The position numbers and the translations under genes are program-made. 64,000 bases of DNA, taken from positions 3,472,001 through 3,536,000 of the forward strand of contig NZ_ARVV01000001.1 of the NCBI RefSeq assembly GCF_000385375.1, given 5' to 3'. This document shows positions 56,901 through 64,000 of the stretch, piece after piece (the stretch's first letter is position 1; every line of letters begins with the position of its first letter). Below the pieces are notes generated by a model. That model saw only the letters and a program-made list of their open reading frames with translations, was not told the origin of the DNA and made no database searches. This stretch comes from Methyloversatilis discipulorum (GTDB taxonomy: Bacteria > Pseudomonadota > Gammaproteobacteria > Burkholderiales > Rhodocyclaceae).

Positions 56901-59025
56901 CCGCCCCTGCCTGGATGATGCCCGGCAGCACGCCCAGCTCGACGCTGCCGGATGCGCTGCGCATCCAGTCGATCGGGTCGAGACAGACGTCGGTGGCGAC
57001 GTCGCCGCAGCTGCCGTCGTCGCCGAACTGGGTGTCCGGATCGATCAGCGAGTAGCGCGAGGACCAGGCCGCGCCGTAGCGCCTGTCTTCGTTCAGGAAG
57101 TCGGGCGCCGTGATATCGATGCGTCCGCCAGCGAGCACGCGCGCACCGCGATTGACGAAACGCTGCGCGCTGACTGTCAGGTCGCGTCCGGCCACCATGG
57201 TCGCTGGCGCCGCCGGCTGTTCGATATCGGCGCTGCAGACGCCGGCATACTCGGTTCGGCAGCCGTCGAAGTATTCGTAAGCGACCTCGACACGGCGGCT
57301 GTCGACCCGTGTTTCGTTGCTGACCTCTTTCGCTACGATGGTCAGATCGCGGCCCGCTTCGATCACCGACGCGTTGGCGAAGCGCGCGTCGAGCAGCACC
57401 TGCAGATCCCGGCCGGCCGCCAGCGTGTCGCGATTGACATAGTCGTCGGTGCCCGACCCGTTCGTGGTTGCCGTGCCTGCGAGCAGTTGCGTGCGCAGCG
57501 TGTCGTGGCCGCTCAGGATGTCCGGCGCGTCGAGCAGGTAAAGATCACTGGCGGCGCGGAACAGCCGGCCACTCACCTGCGGCGGCTCATGTTCGTCAGG
57601 AACCGGCGCAAACAGAAAGAGGTCGCGCCCGGCCGATGCGTTACCGGACGCAGCGGACTGCTGCGGCTCCTGCCACAGGAACAGGTCACGCGCTGCGACC
57701 AGCGAGCCGCCCTCGTTGTCGGCCGCGTTCACGAACAGATCAAGTCCGGCCGACATCGTGCCGGCGTTGAGCATCCGCACTGGCGCCCGCTCGTCATCGA
57801 TCGCGCGACTGGAATGAGCGCCCGTCAGATGGCGCTGATGATCGGGCACGCGCACTGTCGCCGCGGCTGCGTTCATCGTGCCGCCCGAGCGGATGACACC
57901 CGTGTTCAGGCCCATGCCGAGACCGGACATCGACAGCGCGCCGCCGGCCTCGATGCGCCCGGCGTTGCGCAGCGCCGTCCAGCCGTCAGAGTTGTCGCCG
58001 ACGAAGCCCAGACCGATGTCGCCACCCGCGCTCATGCTCGCGGCCGCCGCGAGATCGAGACCGGTGCCGACGAAGTGCAGATGGCGGCCAGCCTCGACCG
58101 ACGCGGACAGCGCGGAGTCCATGGCGCCGATGTTGTAGAACTCGACGTCTCTCCCCGCGCTTACCGCGGCGTCGAGCAGCACGGTCTGGCGCGACGCGAT
58201 CAGGATGTCGGCGGCCGCGAGCAGCGGCGCAGAGGTGCGCACGCCGATGTTCTCGCCCATCGCTATCAGCTGGATGCTGCCGGCGCTGACGGTCTGGCCG
58301 ATGTCGATGGCGATGAAATCATCGCTGCCCTGCGGATACGCCGCGAGGTCGTCCGGGACCAGCGACGTGCTATCGACCACGGCCCGGCCTGCAAACAGCC
58401 GTGCGTCGCCGGTCGTGCGCAGCTCGCCACGCGTGCGCACGGTCTGCGCGACCAGGTCTATGCGCGCCGCCAGCGCGGCCAGCCCGCTGGCACCGATGTC
58501 GATGCGGCCACCGGTCACGTCGAAATGCAGTGCGCCGTCTGCCCAGACCGGCCGACCGGTCGTCAGCTGCACGTGCGGCGTGCCGACGAAGCCGCAGCCG
58601 TCACAGCTGATGCCGTTCGGATTGGCGATGACCAGACGCGCCGCTTGTCCGGCCACTTCGATGTGCCCCAGCAGCGCGCTTGGTCGATTGCCAGTCACCT
58701 CGTTGACGATGAGGCTTGCTGCCGCACCACCAAGATTCGTGTTGGCCGGCACCGATCCGACCAATGCTGAACTGGCTCCCGTCGGTGCATTGTTCAGCAC
58801 CAGCCCACGTGCAGGTACATCGAAGGCCGACCAGCGGTTGTGCGATGTGCCGCGCGCATCGGCGGCCACGATGTCGACGACTGACACGCCCCCGACCGTT
58901 CCGACGCGCGCCTGCTGATGCGCGGCGGCCGTCGCGTCCGGCGTCAGGTCGGCACGCACGGGCAGCGAAGCCATCAGCATGACGACGGACATCGATGCCG
59001 CAAGGTGGCGACGGATCGAGCGCAT
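53917..59025 (-). CDS. CdiA/FhaB-like TpsA exoprotein with BECR-like C-terminal toxin domain
   Basis: This 1702-residue TpsA protein has a signal peptide (about 1-25), a TPS secretion domain (NEVTG at 108-112, NPNG at 135-138), FhaB-type beta-helix repeats, and a DUF637-like hydrophobic region (about residues 1110-1180). The usual VENN boundary is degenerate (QNVTLFNYL). The last about 114 residues look like an RNase toxin of the BECR superfamily (YGQGSVHGNRIKHVLDHA, HSVF, DEAWVN, ITAYPVR). ATG 59025 is set by AGGAGG. The toxin end is less GC-rich than the stalk, fitting module swapping. Confidence 0.85.
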   Translation of the reverse strand: MRSIRRHLAASMSVVMLMASLPVRADLTPDATAAAHQQARVGTVGGVSVVDIVAADARGTSHNRWSAFDVPARGLVLNNAPTGASSALVGSVPANTNLGGAAASLIVNEVTGNRPSALLGHIEVAGQAARLVIANPNGISCDGCGFVGTPHVQLTTGRPVWADGALHFDVTGGRIDIGASGLAALAARIDLVAQTVRTRGELRTTGDARLFAGRAVVDSTSLVPDDLAAYPQGSDDFIAIDIGQTVSAGSIQLIAMGENIGVRTSAPLLAAADILIASRQTVLLDAAVSAGRDVEFYNIGAMDSALSASVEAGRHLHFVGTGLDLAAAASMSAGGDIGLGFVGDNSDGWTALRNAGRIEAGGALSMSGLGMGLNTGVIRSGGTMNAAAATVRVPDHQRHLTGAHSSRAIDDERAPVRMLNAGTMSAGLDLFVNAADNEGGSLVAARDLFLWQEPQQSAASGNASAGRDLFLFAPVPDEHEPPQVSGRLFRAASDLYLLDAPDILSGHDTLRTQLLAGTATTNGSGTDDYVNRDTLAAGRDLQVLLDARFANASVIEAGRDLTIVAKEVSNETRVDSRRVEVAYEYFDGCRTEYAGVCSADIEQPAAPATMVAGRDLTVSAQRFVNRGARVLAGGRIDITAPDFLNEDRRYGAAWSSRYSLIDPDTQFGDDGSCGDVATDVCLDPIDWMRSASGSVELGVLPGIIQAGADFSVGQPPDGAAGGTPGGGSPPPPAPVPSADRSALLLASLARLIDQGPGSLGNVPAALSSFVNTGSIHAGSMAVRADHIRNGFDVVADYYHRTAELSLPPAAIDVAAYGAHGGLAVPPGDYSGAALMRLLPANLASSAPFALTPEEEAAALRNALLATTHRGWILPGLSWDPLTGQSPEAQQRTLLAANGYAFAVEHGIPMGAALGEAQQSLLRSPILWYVERDGALRPWIYLPEDWQSQLAVIPGGLLDADVGIVIVGSTVDNTGFVLSDGTLSVTADELLNRKRSAYYYEEFKVDGGTLIVEGSQVQAGGFMQAAHWALDVDRIQSLSGEFRLLGDSAEETQLRSAAFEAQLIDELGSRFVRDVARDDLHYRFEKDFGFSDVMGLATSFLVASMIGMDVSTFIGSFASPGSAFAAASSAGAAGFGNTVASAFVTQTISSSVGQMVASGRLDIGNALNSGLAAGLSAGSAQWTGTTFNDPLERFAARALTSGLIGEVTGSSFEAALLYSAVNQASALGAGRIGDGVFGEHGSVGHLLAHGALGAMAEAARGGDPMAGAIGAMTAVLVERPIDASLGLSGSPGGDALLTALSMMAGGAAAEGVGGNAVSGALAAQNVTLFNYLTHAESQALERLRQKCSIASRCTDADRMEMRRLGTLDRNRDEALSTACSAPSSTACQAAYLDLARAVASYQERRIEPGSVTDRELASIQALETMYRMRMTHAMVYNVVDGAAQSVATGLAGTIELGTLLIRAPVDPAARDALAQLAVATGQFLQSPIDTIEQGIKAQLDEAARLEAAGEIDAAQRMRAALFTDGALTVVGGGTLITRAWKHGVRSPPSETPRVPLDAGAGQLPDRQGASQLDSQVPPTSEGRATDNPSSTIRLEFDRVSRTWTTPAGLEYGQGSVHGNRIKHVLDHAVPNPGKTTHSVFNVRREEVLGLVDEAWVNRSTPLPNDPGAYVIPMGRVVGTAGEKSIKIIVRPGTNKIITAYPVR

Positions 59026-59039
59026 GGAGGCCTCCTGTC

Positions 59040-59768
59040 TCACGGTCGCGAGCCCATGGCTTCGTGGAGGATCTCGTCGCCCAGTGCGCGCGCCTGCGCC
59101 AGCGCCGATTCGCGCAGGAAGAGCGCGCGCAGCGTTTCGCGCGCGCTTTCGAAGGACGGCCGCTGCGTATCGCGCACCGCTTCGAGCAGCACGAGGGCCC
59201 AGCTGTCGGCCAGCGCCAGTGGCTCGCTCACTTCTCCGGGCGCGAGATGCGGGAGCACCCGGGCAATCTCCAGCGGCAGACCGTTCGTATGCCCGACGGT
59301 CGGCGGCGAGGCGAAGCCGATCCAGCCCAGTTCGCCGCCGCGCGCGGCCGACGGCACGCGCGACAGTTCGCCGGCAAGCTGCGCGAACGGAACGCCGGCC
59401 TTCGCACGCTCGTGCGCCCGCCTCACCGCCGCGGCGTCATCGCTCTGCAGCAGCCTGATGCGGTACTCCTGCGGCCCCGTCCTCCCGATCAGATCGCGAT
59501 AGCGCGCCTGCAGCGCCTGTTCGCTCGGCTCGACGGGCCGGATGCGGCTGCCGACGTAGGCGTCGATCGCCGCCTGCCTACGGTCTGGGTCGGAAGCGCC
59601 GGTACCATCGTCGAAACCGGCTGCCAGCGCGCGCCGCCACAGCAGGTCGAGCGCGAGGGTCTGCGTGGCGGCGGCCGCGGCCGTGCGTTGGTCCGGCGGA
59701 CTGGCGGCGGACACAGCTACCGCGAATGCCAGCAGCGTGGCGCAGACGAGGGCTCGAAACGGGGTCAT
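59040..59768 (-). CDS. Parvulin-type peptidyl-prolyl isomerase of the TPS locus
   Basis: The 242-residue secreted protein has a signal peptide (about 1-21), a helical N-terminal part and a rotamase domain (about 100-200) with RIRLLQSDD and GGELGWIGFASPP. It resembles Bordetella Par27, a periplasmic chaperone for FhaB. It lies between the TpsB and TpsA genes (21 bp and 14 bp gaps), so it is probably dedicated to keeping the exoprotein unfolded in the periplasm. Start ATG 59768 follows GGAGCAC. Confidence 0.85.
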   Translation of the reverse strand: MTPFRALVCATLLAFAVAVSAASPPDQRTAAAAATQTLALDLLWRRALAAGFDDGTGASDPDRRQAAIDAYVGSRIRPVEPSEQALQARYRDLIGRTGPQEYRIRLLQSDDAAAVRRAHERAKAGVPFAQLAGELSRVPSAARGGELGWIGFASPPTVGHTNGLPLEIARVLPHLAPGEVSEPLALADSWALVLLEAVRDTQRPSFESARETLRALFLRESALAQARALGDEILHEAMGSRP

Positions 59769-59789
59769 CGTGTGCTCCGTGCGTGTCCG

Positions 59790-61412
59790 TCAGATGGCAT
59801 AGCCGAGGGCAAAGCGAATGGTCCAGCCACTGTCGGGAAGCGCCTCGGGGCGCCGTAGCGGCGTGCTGATGACGGCTTCCCATACGAAGTCCGGGGTGCT
59901 GCCGCGCACACCGGCTCCGGCGCCCGCCAGCGTCATGCGCGCCCCTTCGATCAGCCGCGTCGCGCCCTGATCGAAATGGACGAACGGTGTGGCCACCCGA
60001 GTGTCGCGGCCGAAAACACCCGGGAAGCGCACTTCGCAGCGCAGCAGGTAGCCGGTATCGCCGGCCACCGCTGCCTCGTCGAAGCCGCGCACCGTGTTCA
60101 GCCCTCCGAGCAGCAGCTGTTCTGCGCCGGGCAGGCTGACGCCGGTGCGCTGTAGCGTCAGTTGCGACGCGAATTCGATGCGCCCGCCGTCGTCCCTCGC
60201 CACGGCCGCAGCGGCCAGCGACCACTTGGCGAACTGGTAGTGGGTGTGACTGGCTGGCAGTCGCTCAGCATCGACCTCGGCGCCGAAGGACCGCAGCCCG
60301 ACCGACAGCGAAGGTTCGACGAAGTACTGGACGTGGCCGAAGCGCCCGGTCCGGCTCCACGCAAGACGCGCCACGGTGCTGCGGCGGGTGTCGAGTTCGA
60401 CCGGTCCGAGCGTGCGTGCGATGCGCGTGCGCTGGACGCTCAGATCGAGCGCGTCGCGTCGCTCTGCATCGAGGGTGAGCACGCGGTTCCAGCCGATGAC
60501 GGCAGTCCGTGCTGAGCTGTCGAAGGACAGCCCGGCAAGCGTGCTGTCCGAACTGGAGCCGGACAGCGTCGCCGACCAGGTATTGAAGCCATCGGGCACC
60601 GACAGCGACGCCAGCAGGGCCTCACTGTGGGCGCTGCGCAGATGCATGAGCTGGATGTCCTCGAACAGTCCGAGGCGATTGCCGAAGCGCAGGCCGACGC
60701 GGGCGCGGCCGGTTCCGGTCGACCGCGTGCCCAGATTGTCCGCGCCGATGGAGACCGAGGTGCTCTGCCCGGGCCGCAGCGCGAGATCGATCACGCTGCG
60801 GCCGTCCTGTGCGCCGGGCAGCACACGCACCTGAGCCTGCACCATGCGCAGCCGGTTGATCTGCTGTACGCCCTGTTCGAGCGCCTCCTGCGTCAGTACA
60901 TCACCGGGAGCCAGCGGAAAGGCCCGCGCGACCGCCGACGGTGGCGCATCGGTCGAGCGGATGACCTCGACACGACCGGGCACGACTTCGATACGGAGCA
61001 GATTTCGCGCAGGGTCGAGGGTGGCCAGACGCGACCGGCTGGTGATCCAGCCTGCTTCGACCAGCCGGGCGTCCAAGCGGCGAAGCAGCAGCGCGATGCG
61101 GCGTACGCCGAGCGGCACAGCGGAGAACTCGTCGGTCAGCGAGGCCAGCACATGCGCCGGCAACAGGCCTGCGGCGTCGATCTCTATCGATGGCCGCTCG
61201 ATCACGACGCCGTCCTCGACGACCGAGTCGGGCCGCACGTGCAGCGCCGGAGCGGGTGCGTCCGCAGGTGGCAGTGCGTCGCGTTCCAGTCGCGAGCGCT
61301 CCGCGGCCTGACGCTGTTCGTCGAGCAGGCGCTCGGCTGGCTCCCGCGCATGCACCTGGAGCGTGCCGAGCAGCGCAAGGATGCAGCACACGATGCAGCG
61401 GGCGAGCGACAT
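59790..61412 (-). CDS. CdiB/FhaC-like TpsB outer-membrane transporter
   Basis: This 540-residue Omp85-type two-partner secretion transporter has a signal peptide (about 1-22), two POTRA domains (about 60-210; VPGRVEVIRSTDAPPS region) and a 16-strand barrel with the conserved GGLNTVRGFDE motif (about 425). It secretes the downstream CdiA-like protein. It is the first gene of a minus-strand operon with the parvulin and TpsA. The promoter lies in the 176-bp gap to the DUF2892 gene, divergent. Confidence 0.92.
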   Translation of the reverse strand: MSLARCIVCCILALLGTLQVHAREPAERLLDEQRQAAERSRLERDALPPADAPAPALHVRPDSVVEDGVVIERPSIEIDAAGLLPAHVLASLTDEFSAVPLGVRRIALLLRRLDARLVEAGWITSRSRLATLDPARNLLRIEVVPGRVEVIRSTDAPPSAVARAFPLAPGDVLTQEALEQGVQQINRLRMVQAQVRVLPGAQDGRSVIDLALRPGQSTSVSIGADNLGTRSTGTGRARVGLRFGNRLGLFEDIQLMHLRSAHSEALLASLSVPDGFNTWSATLSGSSSDSTLAGLSFDSSARTAVIGWNRVLTLDAERRDALDLSVQRTRIARTLGPVELDTRRSTVARLAWSRTGRFGHVQYFVEPSLSVGLRSFGAEVDAERLPASHTHYQFAKWSLAAAAVARDDGGRIEFASQLTLQRTGVSLPGAEQLLLGGLNTVRGFDEAAVAGDTGYLLRCEVRFPGVFGRDTRVATPFVHFDQGATRLIEGARMTLAGAGAGVRGSTPDFVWEAVISTPLRRPEALPDSGWTIRFALGYAI

Positions 61413-61588
61413 GTCTGACGACCTCGTTCACGACGATCGCGCCACTATCCATATGTCATTTTCAGATGTCAACAGCGCTGGCCGGACAGCTGCAGCGACC
61501 CTGCGCACGCTGTGTAACCTGGGTCACTGAAGGCGGATGGCTCCGCGCGGAGCATGGCGTTACACCTTACCTACTCGGGAGAACGATC

Positions 61589-61786
61589 ATGAAAAGCAAT
61601 GTGGGCGGCATCGACAAGATCCTGCGCATCGTCGTCGGCGCCGCGCTGATCGCGCTGGCGGCGATGGGCCAGATAGGCGTGTGGGGCTATATCGGCGTGG
61701 TGCCGTTGCTGACCGGGCTGTTCAATTTCTGCCCGGTCTATCCGCTGCTGGGCATCAGCACCTGCGGCATCCGCAAGGACGCCTGA
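61589..61786 (+). CDS. DUF2892 small membrane protein (YgaP-transmembrane-like)
   Basis: This 65-residue protein has the DUF2892 pattern NVGGIDKILRIVVGAALIALAAM, two membrane helices and an FNFCPVYPLLGISTC end with two conserved Cys. In fusions with rhodanese this domain is called YgaP-TM; function is unknown. ATG 61589 follows GGGAGAAC. It converges with ksgA, 5 bp apart. Confidence 0.85.
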   Translation: MKSNVGGIDKILRIVVGAALIALAAMGQIGVWGYIGVVPLLTGLFNFCPVYPLLGISTCGIRKDA

Positions 61787-61791
61787 GGAGT

Positions 61792-62568
61792 TCAGCGGCG
61801 CTCGGCGCAGTGGTTGGCGATTCGCACGTAGTCAGCGACTTCGAGGGTTTCGCCGCGGCGTGACGGGTCGATGCCCAGCGCGTCCCAGTCCGCCGTATCG
61901 AGGTGCTCGCGCAGCGTGTTGCGCAGCGTCTTGCGGCGCTGTCCGAAGGCGGCCTTGACGATGGCCGACATCAGCAGCGGATCGCGTGCGGTCAGCTCTT
62001 CGACCGGGCGCGGACGCAGATGCACGATGGCCGACATCACCTTGGGCGCCGGCCGGAAGGCGCCCGGCGGCACGTCGAACAGGTGGGCACATTCGAAGCG
62101 GTACTGCAGCATGACCGACAGCCGGCCGTACTCGTCGGAGTCCGGCGCGGCAACGATGCGATCGACCACTTCCTTCTGCAGCATGAAGGTCATGTCGCGC
62201 ACGTGTTCGGCGTGCTCGGCGAGGTGGAACAGCAGCGGGCTGGAAATGTTGTACGGCAGATTGCCGATCACCCGCACGTCGTCGCCAAGCGCGCCGAAGT
62301 CGAACTTCAGCGCGTCGGTTTCGTGTATTTCGAGCTTCGACGCCAGATCGCCCTCGCGCAGACGCTGCGCGAGATCGCGGTCGATCTCGACGACGTGCAG
62401 GCGATCGATCCGCTCAGTCACCGGCCGCGTCATCGCGCCCAGCCCCGGGCCGATCTCTACCATCACCTGACCGGGTTTCGGATCGATGGCCGCGACGATC
62501 TTGCGGATGATGTTGCCGTCGACCAGGAAGTTCTGGCCGAAGCGTTTGCGGGCGCGGTGCTGTTCCAT
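61792..62568 (-). CDS. ksgA: Ribosomal RNA small subunit methyltransferase A
   Basis: This 258-residue protein (RsmA) dimethylates two adenines near the 3' end of 16S rRNA. It has ARKRFGQNFLVD, the SAM motif EIGPGLGAMT and the catalytic NLPYNISSPL. It overlaps pdxA by 1 nt (TGATG) and completes the surA-pdxA-ksgA order typical of proteobacteria. Confidence 0.95.
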   Translation of the reverse strand: MEQHRARKRFGQNFLVDGNIIRKIVAAIDPKPGQVMVEIGPGLGAMTRPVTERIDRLHVVEIDRDLAQRLREGDLASKLEIHETDALKFDFGALGDDVRVIGNLPYNISSPLLFHLAEHAEHVRDMTFMLQKEVVDRIVAAPDSDEYGRLSVMLQYRFECAHLFDVPPGAFRPAPKVMSAIVHLRPRPVEELTARDPLLMSAIVKAAFGQRRKTLRNTLREHLDTADWDALGIDPSRRGETLEVADYVRIANHCAERR

Positions 62569-63563
62569 CAGTGCCGGCTCATCGCAATGGCCGCCTCCAC
62601 CGCCTCGATCAGACTGCCGGCATCGGCGCGGCCGCTGCCGGCCAGGTCGAGCGCGGTACCGTGATCGACCGAGGTGCGGATGATGGGCAGACCGAGCGTG
62701 ATGTTGATGCCGTGGCCGAAGGTCGCGTACTTCAGCACCGGCAGGCCCTGGTCGTGGAACATCGCAAGCACGGCGTCGGCGCCGTCCAGGTGGCGCGGCA
62801 CGAACAGCGTGTCGGCCGGCAGCGGGCCTTCGAGGTCCATGCCTTCGGCGCGCAGCGTGTCGAGCACCGGCGCGATCACGTCGATCTCCTCGCGCCCCAT
62901 GTGACCGCCCTCGCCGGCGTGCGGATTCAGGCCGGCGACAACGATGTGCGGTCGGGCGATATCGAAGCGCGTACGCAGGTCGGCGTCGAGGATGCGCAGC
63001 GTCTGCGTCAGCGATTCGCGGGTGATGGCGGCTGGCACGGCGGACAGCGGCAGGTGCGTGGTGGCGAGCGCGACGCGCAGCCAGGGGCCGTCGGCGTTCG
63101 CGCCGGTGCGGCCGGCCAGCATCATGACGACGCGCGGCGTGCCGGTGCTGTCGGCCAGGTATTCGGTGTGACCGGAGAAGGGCACGCCGGCGTCGTTGAT
63201 GACGCCCTTGTGCAGCGGCGCGGTGACCATGGCGGCGAACTCGCCGCTGACGCAGCCGTCGCGGGCGCGGTCGAGCAAGGACAGCACGTAGCGGGCGTTG
63301 GCGACGTCGAGCCGTCCAGCCGCCGAGGGCACGGCCAGCGGACTGTGCAGCACTTCGAGCGCGCCGTCGTCGGCGTCGCTTGCCGGGTCATACGCGCGCA
63401 GTTGCACCTCTAGACCGGCCGCCTGTGCGCGTTCTGCAATCAGGCCTGCATCGCCGAGCACCACCAGCCGGGCGGCGAAGCGTCGGCCGCTCAGGGCCGC
63501 GCACAGTTCGGGGCCGACGCCTGCCGGTTCGCCGCTGGTGACTGCGATGCGGGGACGGTTCAC
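62568..63563 (-). CDS. pdxA: 4-hydroxythreonine-4-phosphate dehydrogenase
   Basis: This 331-residue enzyme of pyridoxal-phosphate synthesis oxidises 4-phosphohydroxythreonine. It has [12 protein letters not shown] at the start, [21 protein letters not shown] (metal ligand) and [14 protein letters not shown]. Length and motifs are normal. It lies 7 bp after surA and is coupled to ksgA. Confidence 0.95.
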   Translation of the reverse strand: MNRPRIAVTSGEPAGVGPELCAALSGRRFAARLVVLGDAGLIAERAQAAGLEVQLRAYDPASDADDGALEVLHSPLAVPSAAGRLDVANARYVLSLLDRARDGCVSGEFAAMVTAPLHKGVINDAGVPFSGHTEYLADSTGTPRVVMMLAGRTGANADGPWLRVALATTHLPLSAVPAAITRESLTQTLRILDADLRTRFDIARPHIVVAGLNPHAGEGGHMGREEIDVIAPVLDTLRAEGMDLEGPLPADTLFVPRHLDGADAVLAMFHDQGLPVLKYATFGHGINITLGLPIIRTSVDHGTALDLAGSGRADAGSLIEAVEAAIAMSRH

Positions 63564-63570
63564 CGCGGTC

Positions 63571-64000
63571 TCATCGCTCGTCGTTCAGACGGATTTCGAC
63601 GTAAGCGCGGTCGCGCAGCTGACGCACCCAGTCCTGATACACCTCTTCCGCCTTGCGCTCGCGCAGCGCGAGGCGCGCGGCGGCACGCTGACGTTCGGTC
63701 GATACGTCCTCGACCCGGCGTTCGACCACCTGGATCAGATGCCAGCCGAAAGGCGACTGCACCGGTTCGCTCACCTTGCCCGGTTCGAGCGCATTCATCA
63801 CCTTCTCGAACTCCGGCACCGTGTCGCCCGGGTAGAGCCAGCCGAGGTCGCCGCCCTTGGCGGCGGACAGATCCTGCGAGTTGGAGCGCGCCAGTTCCTC
63901 GAAATCGCCGCCGTTGTCCAGGCGTTCCTTGATGCCGGTCAGGCGGCGGCGCGCCTCGGCGTCATTCACCACTTCCGAGGTTTTGATCAGGATGTGACGG
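63571..64000 (-). CDS. surA: SurA periplasmic chaperone, C-terminal part (cut by window edge)
   Basis: The last 143 or so residues of SurA are present, including HILIK at the window edge and a parvulin domain ([31 protein letters not shown]) followed by the C-terminal helix [17 protein letters not shown]. SurA helps outer-membrane protein assembly. The ORF continues beyond 64000, and order with pdxA and ksgA supports the name. Confidence 0.92.
   Translation of the reverse strand, partial: RHILIKTSEVVNDAEARRRLTGIKERLDNGGDFEELARSNSQDLSAAKGGDLGWLYPGDTVPEFEKVMNALEPGKVSEPVQSPFGWHLIQVVERRVEDVSTERQRAAARLALRERKAEEVYQDWVRQLRDRAYVEIRLNDER

Overview
The window is about 64 kb of high-GC DNA with dense, mostly co-directional gene blocks. 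It looks like a betaproteobacterial methylotroph of the Rhodocyclales/Methyloversatilis kind. That placement is an inference from gene content: two XoxF-type lanthanide methanol dehydrogenases, XoxJ, two copies of the mxaRSACKL maturation block, and a surA-pdxA-ksgA housekeeping block. No rRNA, tRNA or CRISPR array was seen, and the species cannot be fixed from the sequence alone.

Layout. 1-738: the end of an unidentified gene and a DUF1097 membrane protein. 855-6308: the first mxaRSACKL operon, with no dehydrogenase gene beside it. 6538-14576: ordinary chromosomal genes (OpgC-like acyltransferase, SDR, YnfA, MFS carrier, LapA-like protein, a ParE-type toxin-antitoxin pair, SRPBCC, DHFR-like, VOC and DUF817 proteins), with a REP-like repeat near 7.8-8.1 kb. 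About 14.6-17.8 kb: a run of minus-strand gene cassettes separated by at least four attC sites with no integron integrase (a CALIN). One cassette encodes a eukaryotic-type Ser/Thr protein kinase. 17995-27540: one minus-strand operon in which tamA and tamB are separated by a type I secretion ABC/HlyD pair and preceded by a two-domain FKBP isomerase; msrA follows at 27571-28125.

28291-41079 is the methanol-oxidation core: the second mxaRSACKL operon, then xoxF copy 1, xoxF copy 2, xoxJ, a secreted serine protease-TPR protein and an unknown secreted protein. Both XoxF proteins carry the Asp pair diagnostic of lanthanide binding. MxaR/S/A/C/K/L form a membrane-associated AAA+/VWA complex that in classical methylotrophs matures the calcium enzyme MxaFI. 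Here the second block sits directly upstream of xoxF, and no mxaF, mxaI or cytochrome cL gene is in the window. A shared 16/17-bp motif lies upstream of the second mxaR and inside a long inverted repeat upstream of xoxF copy 2, which suggests co-regulation.

41096-48566 is a minus-strand signalling operon (TonB-dependent receptor, YfiR-like protein, hybrid histidine kinase with HPt, REC-PAS-GGDEF-EAL protein), likely linking an envelope signal to cyclic-di-GMP. 48739-53694 holds prlC, a DUF4124/thioredoxin-like protein, xthA, a Crp/Fnr regulator and an amidohydrolase. 53691-61412 is a two-partner secretion / contact-dependent inhibition locus (CdiB-like transporter, dedicated parvulin, CdiA-like exoprotein with a BECR-like C-terminal toxin, zinc-ribbon candidate immunity protein). 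61589-64000 holds a DUF2892 protein and ksgA, pdxA and the end of surA.
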